Source of the DNA: Arthrobacter gandavensis
Lineage (GTDB): Bacteria; Actinomycetota; Actinomycetes; Actinomycetales; Micrococcaceae
Assembly (NCBI RefSeq): GCF_015355785.1
Contig: NZ_JADKYW010000003.1
Coordinates: 470,028-534,027 of the forward strand
Length of the DNA: 64,000 bases
Reading direction: 5' to 3'
Positions 8,849 to 16,497 of the stretch are shown in pieces. Position 1 is the first letter of the stretch. Each line of letters begins with the position of its first letter. The notes under the pieces are model-generated. The model searched no databases. It had not been told where the DNA came from and saw only the letters and a program-made list of their open reading frames with translations. The translations under genes were made by a program, and so were the position numbers.

Positions 8849-10342
8849 ATGCACCAGTTTTCCGACGGACACCTCTTCATCAACGGCAGCTACCGGCAGG
8901 GCCGCGGAGAGGAGGCCAAGCGCATCAACCCGGCCACCGGGAACGCAGACGAGACCCTGCGCTACGCGGACGCAGCAGATGTAGACGACGCCGTTGCTGC
9001 TGCCAAGGCGGCGTTCGCCGGCTGGTCCCGCCGCACGCCCGGAGAGCGGTCCGAGGCAATGCTGGCGCTGGCCGCGGAGCTGGAGAAGCGCTCCGCGGAG
9101 CTGGCTGAACTGGAGACCGCGCAGACCGGCAAGTCCATCCGCATGTCCACCGAATTCGATGTGCCCGGAACCGTGGACAACGTGTCCTTCTTCGCTGGCG
9201 CGGCGCGCCAGCTGCACGGCCTCGCCGCGGGCGAGTACGGTGCCGGGGGCACGTCCATGATCCGCCGGGAGCCCATCGGCGTGATCGGATCCATCTCGCC
9301 GTGGAACTACCCGCTGCAGATGGCGGGGTGGAAGATCCTGCCCGCGATCGCCGCCGGCAACACCATCGTGCTCAAGCCCAGTGAGCTCACCCCCGGCACG
9401 TCCCTGATCTTCGCCGAGGCTGCCGCGGCGGCGGGAATTCCCGACGGCGTGATCAACGTGGTCACCGGTTCCGGCCCGGTGGCCGGCGAAGCCCTGGTAA
9501 CCCACCCGGATGTTGTGATGACCTCGTTCACCGGTTCCACCGCCGTCGGCCGGAAGATCATGGCGATGGCGGCGCAGACCGGCAAGCGGGTGCACCTGGA
9601 GCTCGGCGGCAAGGCGCCGTTCCTGGTGTTCGACGACGCCGACGTCGAGGCCGCAGCCCACGGCGCCGTCGCCGGGTCCATCATCAACGGCGGGCAGGAC
9701 TGCACCGCCGCTACCCGCGCCTACGTCCAGGCCCCGCTGTTCGACGCGTTCACTGCCCGGGTGGCCGAACTGATGGACGCCGTTGTGGTGGGCGACCCGA
9801 CAGATCCGGACACCGACCTCGGTTCCCTGATCAGCCACGCCCACCGGGACAAGGTGGCCGGGTTCGTGGACCGGGCCCGCGAAGCCGGTGCCCGGATCAT
9901 GGCGGGCGGCGTCGCCCCCGGAGGCGACCTCGCCGCGGGCGCCTACTACCGCCCCACCCTCGTTACCGGCGCGGCGCAGGACTCCGAGATTGTGCAGGAC
10001 GAGATCTTCGGCCCGGTGCTCACCGTCCTGCCGTTCGGCTCCGATGACGAGGGTATTGCCCTGGCCAATGACACCCCCTACGGGCTGGCGGCCTCCGCCT
10101 GGACCCGGGACCTGAACCGGTCCCTGCGCGCCAGCGGGGAAATCGCCGCCGGCTGCGTGTGGGTGAACGACCACATTCCGATCGTGTCCGAAATGCCGCA
10201 CGGCGGCTACAAGGCCTCCGGGTTCGGCAAGGACATGTCCGTGTACTCCTTCGAGGAATACACCAACGTCAAGCACGTGATGATGAGCCGCGACGCTGCC
10301 GCCCACAAGGAATGGCAGGACACGGTCTTCAGGGAGCGCTGA
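8849..10342 (+). CDS. patD: Aminobutyraldehyde dehydrogenase (ALDH family)
   Basis: The 497-residue NAD-dependent aldehyde dehydrogenase has catalytic Glu near 251 (LELGGKAP) and catalytic Cys near 285 in NGGQDCTAATR. The GQDCTA context is typical of gamma-aminobutyraldehyde dehydrogenases (Prr/PatD), which make 4-aminobutyrate from the aldehyde of putrescine. It is the last gene of the amidohydrolase-oxidase-cupin operon, 53 bp after the cupin, with GGAG a few bases before the ATG. Together with the oxidase this gives an amine to aldehyde to acid route. Related betaine aldehyde or aminopropionaldehyde activity cannot be excluded. It converges on ldh with only 7 bp between the stops and no visible terminator. 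Confidence 0.85.
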   Translation: MHQFSDGHLFINGSYRQGRGEEAKRINPATGNADETLRYADAADVDDAVAAAKAAFAGWSRRTPGERSEAMLALAAELEKRSAELAELETAQTGKSIRMSTEFDVPGTVDNVSFFAGAARQLHGLAAGEYGAGGTSMIRREPIGVIGSISPWNYPLQMAGWKILPAIAAGNTIVLKPSELTPGTSLIFAEAAAAAGIPDGVINVVTGSGPVAGEALVTHPDVVMTSFTGSTAVGRKIMAMAAQTGKRVHLELGGKAPFLVFDDADVEAAAHGAVAGSIINGGQDCTAATRAYVQAPLFDAFTARVAELMDAVVVGDPTDPDTDLGSLISHAHRDKVAGFVDRAREAGARIMAGGVAPGGDLAAGAYYRPTLVTGAAQDSEIVQDEIFGPVLTVLPFGSDDEGIALANDTPYGLAASAWTRDLNRSLRASGEIAAGCVWVNDHIPIVSEMPHGGYKASGFGKDMSVYSFEEYTNVKHVMMSRDAAAHKEWQDTVFRER

Positions 10343-10349
10343 CTGTCGC

Positions 10350-11312
10350 CTAGATTCCCAGCGAGGCGAGGTTCTGCTTCAGGGTCTCCGCGGAGTCCTG
10401 CAGCAGCTGCTCCTCCTGCTCGTCCAGCGGCATTTCCAGCATCTTGTACACGCCGCCGGACCCCACGATCGAGGGTAGGGACAGGGCGACGCCGGAGATC
10501 CCGTGCACGCCGCGCAGCAGCGCCGAGACCGGCAGGACGGCATTCTCGGCCTGGAAGACCGCCTCGACGATCCGTACTCCGGCCAGGCCGATCGCGTAGT
10601 TTGTTGCTCCCTTGCCTTCGATCACCTTGTAGGCCGCGTTGACGACGTCGTCCGTAATGGACGCCAGCACCTCGTCGGTAAAGACCTGCCGACCGCTGAT
10701 GGTCCATTCGCGGATGGGGACGGGCCCAATGGTGGCACTGGACCAGACCGGGAATTCGCTGTCCCCGTGCTCGCCGATGATGGTGGCATGCACGCTGGTC
10801 ATCAGCACGTGTGCCTGCCGGGCCACCAGCAGGCGCAGCCTCGAGGTGTCCAGCACCGTGCCGGAAGAGAAGATCCGGTTTGGCGGCAGGCCGGTGATCT
10901 TCTGCGCCGCGACCGTCAGCACATCGCACGGGTTAGTCACGAGGATGTAGACGGCCTCCGGTGCCTGCTCCATCAGGGCCGGCATCAGGGTCTCCATGAT
11001 CCGGACGTTGGCGGCCGCCAGGTCCAGCCTGCTCTGCCCCGGCTTCTGCCGCGCCCCGGCGGTCACGACGATGACGTCCGACCCCGCCAGCGCTTCGATC
11101 CTGCCGCCGCCGGCCACGGTATTGGCGCCGGTGAACTGGGTTCCGTGGGAAAGGTCCAGCGCCTCCGCCTCGGCACGGGTCGCATCGATGTCATAGATGA
11201 CGATTTCCCGGGCCGCCTCCCGGATCAGGGCAGCGTACGCGAGCGCGGTGCCCACGCTTCCCGCCCCGACAATTCCAAGTTTGGTGACTGGTCTGGTGGT
11301 GATGTTGGCCAT
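10350..11312 (-). CDS. ldh: L-lactate dehydrogenase, NAD-dependent
   Basis: The 320-residue enzyme interconverts pyruvate and L-lactate in the cytoplasm. The NAD fold GIVGAGSVGTALA is at residues 13-25, and Asp41 ends the second strand as expected for NAD preference. The specificity loop ARQKPGQSRLDL (about 87-98) has the Gln and Arg pattern of LDH rather than malate dehydrogenase. The catalytic His is at 182 in GEHGDSE. The start at 11312 leaves a normal short N-terminus. It is 97 bp downstream of the GntR gene on the same strand, with a possible own -10 (TATAGT on the minus strand, around 11360). Several lactate-oxidising systems lie further along this window. Confidence 0.93.
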   Translation of the reverse strand: MANITTRPVTKLGIVGAGSVGTALAYAALIREAAREIVIYDIDATRAEAEALDLSHGTQFTGANTVAGGGRIEALAGSDVIVVTAGARQKPGQSRLDLAAANVRIMETLMPALMEQAPEAVYILVTNPCDVLTVAAQKITGLPPNRIFSSGTVLDTSRLRLLVARQAHVLMTSVHATIIGEHGDSEFPVWSSATIGPVPIREWTISGRQVFTDEVLASITDDVVNAAYKVIEGKGATNYAIGLAGVRIVEAVFQAENAVLPVSALLRGVHGISGVALSLPSIVGSGGVYKMLEMPLDEQEEQLLQDSAETLKQNLASLGI

Positions 11313-11408
11313 GGCCCTGCGCCCCGCTCACGATAGGAGGATCCCCCTTTATGGCACTATAGGGTCGACTCCCCCGGCGGCGGAACGGCTTTCGGCACGG
11401 GCAGCGCC

Positions 11409-12089
11409 TCAGTTCGGGAAACGGCTCAGGAAGGACTGCTTTGACTGCTGGATGTGGGCACGCATCAGCGCCTCCGCCTCGGCAGCGCTGCCGGCGTCCA
11501 CGGCCGCCAGGATGGGGCGGTGTTCGGACCATGAGTCCCGTCCGCGGAACCCGACGTCCGACGCGTAGAGCCACTCAATCTTTCCGGCCAGCTGGGCCAG
11601 CAGAGCCTGCAGGGACGCGCTGCCCGCCAGTTCGGCGATGCCCCGGTGGAAGTCAAGGTTCAGTTCCGGCAGGGCGTCCAGCCGGCCGTCTGCCGCGGCG
11701 GCATCCCCGGCAGCCAGGATTTCCCCGAGCCGGCGGCGAACCGCCCACCAGTCCGGATCCGGGGAACCCGCAGCTGCCTGCCGGGCAGCACGCTCCGCGG
11801 CCCGCCGCGCCGTCGCGCCTTCCACCGCTTCCCGGACCTCGAACAGGTCCCCGGCTTCTCCCGGGTCCAGCCGGGCAACACGGGACCCGGCGTAGGGCCG
11901 GGATTCAACGAACCCTTCTGCGGCGAGTGTCCGCAGCGCTTCGCGCACCGGAACCCGGGAGGATCCGTAGCGCGCGGCCAGGGCTGCCTCGGTGATCTTG
12001 GCCCCCGGTGCCAGTTCGCCGCGGATGATGTCTTGCCGGATCCGGTCCCGGATACCCGGCTCGCCGGGAAGCTCAGCGGCCCGCGGCAT
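11409..12089 (-). CDS. GntR-family regulator, FadR/FCD subclass
   Basis: The 226-residue repressor type has an N-terminal winged helix (about 10-75; ITEAALAARYGSSRVPVREALRTLAAEGFV) and an all-helical FCD ligand domain. The metal-coordinating residues are visible in NLDFHRGIAELAGS, EHRPI and AHIQQS. Its start lies 17 bp inside the 3' end of the gamma-glutamyltransferase gene, so the two are one transcription unit. It probably controls that operon through the inverted repeat at 13945-13980. FCD proteins commonly bind small organic acids or amino acids; the ligand here is unknown. Confidence 0.9.
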   Translation of the reverse strand: MPRAAELPGEPGIRDRIRQDIIRGELAPGAKITEAALAARYGSSRVPVREALRTLAAEGFVESRPYAGSRVARLDPGEAGDLFEVREAVEGATARRAAERAARQAAAGSPDPDWWAVRRRLGEILAAGDAAAADGRLDALPELNLDFHRGIAELAGSASLQALLAQLAGKIEWLYASDVGFRGRDSWSEHRPILAAVDAGSAAEAEALMRAHIQQSKQSFLSRFPN

Positions 12090-13887
12090 AGCCCTGCGCC
12101 CCGCGCGGATTGGCGGCCGCCATCAGCACGCCGGTCCGCGGATCACGCACGACGGCGGAAAGCCGGCCGAGTGCCCAGTCCCCGGCCCGGGTGATGACGT
12201 GTCCGCGGTCTGCCAGGGCCTCGATGACCCCATTCCCCAGCCGGTCTTCCACCACCGCGCCGCCCGGCGTCCAGGTCCGCGGCCAGAACGAGCCGGGCAG
12301 GGAGGTGGTATGGAAGGCCGGCGCGTCGATGGCCTGCTGCGGCGTGTACCCGCCCACGATCGTGCGCAGCAGGTACAGCAGCTGCCACTGGTCCTGCTGG
12401 TCTCCCCCGGGTGAGCCGAGGGCGGCAACCGGCTTTCCGTCCTTCAGGACGAGGGTGGGCGTCAGCGTGGTCCGCGGCCGTTTTCCCGCCCGCAGGGTCG
12501 AGGGCGCTCCTTCTTCCAGCCAGGTCATCTGCAGGCGCGTGCCCAAACAGAACCCAAGTTCCGGAACCGCGGGCGAGGACTGCAGCCACCCGCCGGACGG
12601 GGTGACCGAGACCATGTTGCCCCAGCGGTCAACCACGTCCACGTGGCAGGTGTCCCCGCGGGTTTCCCCGGTGGGAGAGACTGTCGGTTCGCCGGTTCCG
12701 TCACCGCCCGCTGCGGCGTCGCCCGCCAGTGCCGGCGGGACGTACCCGGTGCGCAGCGGCGGCAGGAACGGAGAGCGGCCGGGAACCTGTCCGGGACGGA
12801 ATTCACGCGAGGCCTGAGGGGTGATCGCTTCGCGGCGCTGCGCTGCGTACTCTTCGCTGAGCAGGTAGTCCAGCGGGACGTGACTGTCCCCGTAGTAGGC
12901 CTCCCGGTCCGCGATGGCGAGTTTCTGCGCCTCCAGGATCGTGTGCGCTCCCAGCTCGGTGGAGGGGTCAAGGTATTCATCGGCGAACCCGTCCAGGATC
13001 GCCAGTGTCTGCAGCAGAGCCGGCCCCTGGCCCCAGGCGCCGGTCTTGGCGATGGTGTAGCCGCGGAACTCGAACGTGACCGCCGGCTCGTATCCGGCTT
13101 CGGACGCCGCGAAATCGGATGCCGTGATCACCCCGGCGTGGTCTGTTCCGGAGGAATGCCGGTGCGGTTTGGCGGCGAACCCTGCGGCAGCCTGCGCCAC
13201 GAATCCGGTGCTCCACTCCCGGCGTGCGGCATCAATGCGCTCCTCGCGGGTGCCCGCACCGGCTCCGGCTTCGGCGAGCCGGTCAAGCACCTCGGCGTAG
13301 GCCGGGTTGGTAACCAGCTCCCCTTCTTCCGGCGGCCGGCCTTCGGGCATCCACAGTTGGGCGGAGGTGGGCCAGTGTTCCTGGAACAGCTTGGACACCT
13401 GCCCGATGGTGCGCCCCACCTGGGCCAGCACCGGGTGCCCGTCCCGGGCGTAGCCGGCGGCGTAGGCCAGCACATCCGCCAGCTCCCAGGTTCCGTGATC
13501 CCGGATCAGCAGCAGCCAGGCATCCACGGCGGCCGGAACAGCGGCCGCCAGCGCGCCGGACCCGGGAACCAGTTCCAGGCCCTCGGCCAGGAAGTGCTCC
13601 CGGGTCGCTGCTGCCGGAGCGCTTCCCTGTCCCATCAGGACCACCGGCTCGGACGGGTTGTCCGCGGTGGCAAAGACTCCGGTGAGGTCGCCGCCGGGAC
13701 CATTCAGGTGCGGCTCCACAACGTGCAGGACAAAGCCGGCTGCCGCGGCGGCGTCGAACGCGTTTCCGCCGCGTTCAAGAACGGACTGCGCGGCGGCGGT
13801 GGCGAGCCAGTGGGTGGAAGCGCTCATCCCGAAGGTTCCCTGCAGGGTGGGCCGGGTGGTGAAGGTGCCGGGTTCGGTGAAGGACAT
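12073..13887 (-). CDS. ggt: Gamma-glutamyltransferase family protein (Ntn hydrolase)
   Basis: The protein is about 604 residues. The large-subunit region contains LERGGNAFDAAAAAGFVLHVVEPHLNGPGGD. The nucleophile Thr of the autoprocessed small subunit is in RGDTCHVDVVDRWGN. Downstream come the LGSPGGDQQ oxyanion segment and the small-subunit end ANPRGAQG. No signal peptide is visible, so it is probably cytoplasmic, as in YwrD-like homologues that act on gamma-glutamyl or acyl amides. I start at the ATG at 13885-13887; the GTG at 13959 would add 24 residues and place the coding region across the putative operator. Coexpression with a GntR regulator suggests substrate-induced catabolism. Whether it is a true GGT or a cephalosporin acylase-like hydrolase is not decided by the sequence. 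Confidence 0.85.
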   Translation of the reverse strand: MSFTEPGTFTTRPTLQGTFGMSASTHWLATAAAQSVLERGGNAFDAAAAAGFVLHVVEPHLNGPGGDLTGVFATADNPSEPVVLMGQGSAPAAATREHFLAEGLELVPGSGALAAAVPAAVDAWLLLIRDHGTWELADVLAYAAGYARDGHPVLAQVGRTIGQVSKLFQEHWPTSAQLWMPEGRPPEEGELVTNPAYAEVLDRLAEAGAGAGTREERIDAARREWSTGFVAQAAAGFAAKPHRHSSGTDHAGVITASDFAASEAGYEPAVTFEFRGYTIAKTGAWGQGPALLQTLAILDGFADEYLDPSTELGAHTILEAQKLAIADREAYYGDSHVPLDYLLSEEYAAQRREAITPQASREFRPGQVPGRSPFLPPLRTGYVPPALAGDAAAGGDGTGEPTVSPTGETRGDTCHVDVVDRWGNMVSVTPSGGWLQSSPAVPELGFCLGTRLQMTWLEEGAPSTLRAGKRPRTTLTPTLVLKDGKPVAALGSPGGDQQDQWQLLYLLRTIVGGYTPQQAIDAPAFHTTSLPGSFWPRTWTPGGAVVEDRLGNGVIEALADRGHVITRAGDWALGRLSAVVRDPRTGVLMAAANPRGAQGYAAGR

Positions 13888-13944
13888 GGTTTCGCTTTCG
13901 TAGGTTACGGCGGCGGCTGGAGTGCGGCGAATTGACTGAAGATT

Positions 13945-13980
13945 GAATACAAAACCCACATGTCAGTCGGTTTCGTATAC
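13945..13980. promoter_or_regulatory. Inverted repeat operator between the GGT and YoaK genes
   Basis: Left arm GAATACAAAACC (13945-13956) and right arm GGTTTCGTATAC (13969-13980) pair at 10 of 12 positions around a 12-bp spacer. The right arm ends in GTATAC, the core typical of FCD-type GntR operators. It lies just upstream of both divergent genes, so the GntR protein at 11409-12089 is the likely ligand. Confidence 0.6.
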
Positions 13981-14012
13981 ATTAGGCGGCGTTACTGCGG
14001 AAAGGGAAGTTC

Positions 14013-14720
14013 ATGAAACGCCTGAATGCCGTGCCTACCGAGCGGGTTCACTTATGGTTGATGCTGGCGCTGACGTTTTCCACCGGGGTGATCGACGCCG
14101 TCGGCTACCTCGGCCTGGACAACGTCTTCACCGGGAACATGACCGGCAACGTGGTGCTTCTTGGCATGGCCTTTGCCGGCGGCGCAGACCTGCCGGTGCT
14201 CCGGCCGGCCCTGGCCCTGGTGTTCTTTATGCTTGGGGCTGCACTGGCCGGGCGGATGCTGCGCAAGGGGCCCGAAGGATGGTCAGGCCGCGTTTCCGGG
14301 GCACTGATGGTCGTGGCCGGAGGGATTACCGCACTCGCCGTGTTCACCGCGGTGGTGGACGTGCAGGCGAACGATGCCCTCGGCAGCATCACCACCTCCT
14401 CCATGGCCACGCTGATGGGCGTCCAGGCAGCCACTGCCAAACGGCTGAAGGTCGCTGAGGTGACCACCGTCGTCGTTACCTCCACGATTACCGGCCTGGC
14501 CTCCGAATCGCGGCTGGCCGGCGGGGACGGCAAGTTCTGGGCGCGGCGGGCGCTGGCGATCGCACTGATCCTGGCCGGCGCCGTAGCCGGTGCGGCGGCC
14601 CTGAACGTGGGGCTGTGGCTGGGCCTGGCTCTGTCCGCCCTCCTCTCGACTTCGGTGGCCGTGTTCGGCTACGTCCGCCACCACCGCGAGCTGCGCGCCC
14701 TCCCCCAACCATCCAGATGA
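14013..14720 (+). CDS. YoaK-family (DUF1275) membrane protein
   Basis: The 235-residue polytopic inner-membrane protein has the family signature FTGNMTGNVVLL (about residues 43-54). Roughly six hydrophobic segments are visible (about 14-32, 48-65, 68-84, 95-115, 170-192, 195-215). The function of DUF1275 proteins is not established, although a transport role is often suspected. It is divergent from the gamma-glutamyltransferase operon with a shared 125-bp control region, so it may be coregulated by the GntR protein. GGGAAG lies 4 bp before the ATG. Confidence 0.85.
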   Translation: MKRLNAVPTERVHLWLMLALTFSTGVIDAVGYLGLDNVFTGNMTGNVVLLGMAFAGGADLPVLRPALALVFFMLGAALAGRMLRKGPEGWSGRVSGALMVVAGGITALAVFTAVVDVQANDALGSITTSSMATLMGVQAATAKRLKVAEVTTVVVTSTITGLASESRLAGGDGKFWARRALAIALILAGAVAGAAALNVGLWLGLALSALLSTSVAVFGYVRHHRELRALPQPSR

Positions 14721-14756
14721 CAGAAACTGCTCGACAGAGGGGCCTGACGAGCAGTT
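14715..14756. repeat. Hairpin with dispersed 16-nt motif, copy 1
   Basis: AGATGACAGAAACTGC (14715-14730) overlaps the YoaK stop codon. It forms one side of a stem AACTGCTCG/CGAGCAGTT (14725-14733 and 14748-14756) with a 14-nt loop. The same 16 nt occur exactly at 57339-57354 in a larger hairpin. It could end the YoaK transcript; no T-run follows. Confidence 0.5.
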
Positions 14757-14784
14757 GCTGCAATCTCGATGAGGGCGGGAGGGG

Positions 14785-15603
14785 CTAGTAGCTGGCGGGA
14801 GCGGAATCGGATCCGGCGGAATCCTGCGGCACGTATGTAGCCGCGAGCGCCTCCGACGCGCGGGCCAGCAGTGCCACGTCCGCGCCCACGGCGATGAAGT
14901 CCGCTCCGGCGTCAAGGTAGCGCCGGGCCGTGGCCTCCACGAAGGCGTTCACACCCACGGGAACGCCGAGTTCCCTCGCGGTGCGGACACAGTGCTCGAC
15001 GGCGGCAACGACGTCCGGGTGGTCCTGCCGGCCCAGATGCCCCATGGACGCCGCTAGGTCCGAGGGGCCGATGAAGATGCCGTCCACGCCGTCGGTCCCG
15101 GCGATCTGCGCCACATTGGCAACGGCTTCGGCGGTCTCAACCTGCACCAGCAGGGTGATGGTCTCCTCGGCACGGTCCAGGTAGCCCTCAATCCGGTTCC
15201 AGCGCGCTCCGCGGGCGAGCGCGCTGCCCACGCCGCGGACGCCGCGCGGCGGGTACCGGACCGCGGCAACGGCCTGTTCCGCCTGCTCCGCGTTATCCAC
15301 CATGGGAACGATCAGGTTCTGGGCCCCGAGGTCCAGATACTGCTTGATCAGCACCGTGTCGTTGGACGGCACCCGCACCACGGGGAATACCGGGTAACCG
15401 GCCATCACCTGCAGCTGGATACTGATGGACTCCAGCGAATTGATGCTGTGTTCGCCGTCAACCAGCACCCAGTCGAAGCCTGATCCGGCGCAGATCTCCG
15501 CGAGCAGCGGGTTGCCGGTGCAGGCCCACATCCCCGCCTGGGCGCGCCGGCCGCTGCCCAGGACGGTCTTGAACGAGGGGGCAGGTTCTACTCGAAACGG
15601 CAT
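14785..15603 (-). CDS. hpaI: HpcH/HpaI-family aldolase
   Basis: The 272-residue class II (metal-dependent) aldolase of the HpaI type cleaves 4-hydroxy-2-oxo acids to pyruvate and an aldehyde, classically 4-hydroxy-2-oxoheptanedioate to pyruvate and succinate semialdehyde. Family motifs are clear: FDWVLVDGEHS (catalytic base region, about 43-53), NLIVPMVDNAEQA, and the metal and phosphate region GIFIGPSDLAASMGHLG. The start overlaps the 3' end of the hydratase gene by 16 bp, so the two consecutive steps hydratase then aldolase are translationally coupled. No other meta-cleavage genes are present in this window, so the physiological substrate may differ from the classical homoprotocatechuate pathway. 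Confidence 0.9.
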   Translation of the reverse strand: MPFRVEPAPSFKTVLGSGRRAQAGMWACTGNPLLAEICAGSGFDWVLVDGEHSINSLESISIQLQVMAGYPVFPVVRVPSNDTVLIKQYLDLGAQNLIVPMVDNAEQAEQAVAAVRYPPRGVRGVGSALARGARWNRIEGYLDRAEETITLLVQVETAEAVANVAQIAGTDGVDGIFIGPSDLAASMGHLGRQDHPDVVAAVEHCVRTARELGVPVGVNAFVEATARRYLDAGADFIAVGADVALLARASEALAATYVPQDSAGSDSAPASY

Positions 15604-16379
15604 GTCACCGACCCCAGCTGTCCGTAGTCTGCGTGGACGGTGTCCCCCTTATGGACCCACATCGGGCGGGTGAAGGAACCGGCCAGGATGATCTCACCGG
15701 CGCCAAGGCTCGCTCCGTGGGCCGCGATCTTGTTCGCCAGCCAGTAGACACCGGCGGCCGGGTGGTTCAGCACGCCGGCGGCCACACCGGTTTCCTCGAT
15801 GGTCTGGTTCTTGTACAGCAGGGCGGAGATCCAGCGGAGGTCGACGTCGTCCACCTTCACCGGGCGTCCGCCCACCACCATGGCCCCCATCGCTGCGTTG
15901 TCCGCGATGGTGTCCACAATGGTGCGGCCTTCCATCTCGATCCGGGAGTCGAGGATTTCCAGGGCCGGAACCACATACTCCGTGGCATCCAAGACGTCGA
16001 AAATCGAGCAGTTCGGTCCGGAGAGGGGCTTGCCCAGCACGAAGGCCAGCTCCACTTCGATGCGCGGATGCGTGTACGCGTCCCACTGAACCGTGCAGCC
16101 GTTTTCCAGGACCATGTTGTCGAAGATGACGCCGTAGTCGGGCTCCGTGATTCCGGTAGCGTCCTGCATGGCCTTCGACGTCAGGCCAATCTTGCGGCCT
16201 GCCAGCTTTCGGCCCTGCTCCTGCATCCGGCGGCTCCACAGTTCCTGGACGGCGTAGGAGTCCTCCACCGTCATCTCCGGATACCGGGCCGTGAGCCGGG
16301 GCACCGGCGTGCGGCTGGCGCCCGCGGCCACCAGCTCATCGGCGATCTTTTCTATGGTCTGTTTCTCGAGCACGCTCAC
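15588..16379 (-). CDS. hpaH: 2-oxo-hept-3-ene-dioate hydratase type enzyme
   Basis: The protein is about 263 residues from a GTG at 16377-16379 (VSVLEKQTIEKIADEL). The frame runs open to 16448 but that extension is not conserved in character. Family features include RKIGLTSKAMQDATGITEPDYG, the acidic triad region HPRIEVELAFVLGKPL and EILDSRI near 155-161. The enzyme hydrates a 2-hydroxy-penta/hepta-dienoate to the 4-hydroxy-2-oxo acid that HpaI cleaves. It is first in the two-gene operon. A partly palindromic GGAT-TATA-ATCC element lies about 50 bp upstream. HpaH and 2-oxopent-4-enoate hydratases are close relatives, so substrate chain length is uncertain. Confidence 0.87.
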   Translation of the reverse strand: MSVLEKQTIEKIADELVAAGASRTPVPRLTARYPEMTVEDSYAVQELWSRRMQEQGRKLAGRKIGLTSKAMQDATGITEPDYGVIFDNMVLENGCTVQWDAYTHPRIEVELAFVLGKPLSGPNCSIFDVLDATEYVVPALEILDSRIEMEGRTIVDTIADNAAMGAMVVGGRPVKVDDVDLRWISALLYKNQTIEETGVAAGVLNHPAAGVYWLANKIAAHGASLGAGEIILAGSFTRPMWVHKGDTVHADYGQLGSVTCRFE

Positions 16380-16425
16380 TGCACCACTTTCGAAGGAACA
16401 CTGGTCCGATCCATACGGCTGAAAA

Positions 16426-16441
16426 GGATTGTATATGATCC
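16426..16441. promoter_or_regulatory. Palindromic element between hpaH and the esterase gene
   Basis: GGATTGTATATGATCC has complementary arms GGAT/ATCC around a central TATA and resembles the GTATAC-type core bound by FCD GntR regulators. Immediately downstream TTCAGCTGAA (16451-16460) is a perfect 10-bp palindrome. Both lie in the divergent promoter region; the regulator is not identified. Confidence 0.4.
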
Positions 16442-16497
16442 AGGACACATTTCAGCTGAAACAGACCCGCTGCGCACCGCTACATTACGCTGAGGAG

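Noticed and set aside
8792-10306. 504-residue minus-strand frame opposite the aminobutyraldehyde dehydrogenase
   Set aside because: Gly/Val/His-rich shadow with no family motifs. The dehydrogenase on the plus strand is unambiguous.
12643-13935. 430-residue plus-strand frame opposite the gamma-glutamyltransferase gene
   Set aside because: Compositionally biased shadow. The GGT-like nucleophile and glycine motifs are on the minus strand.
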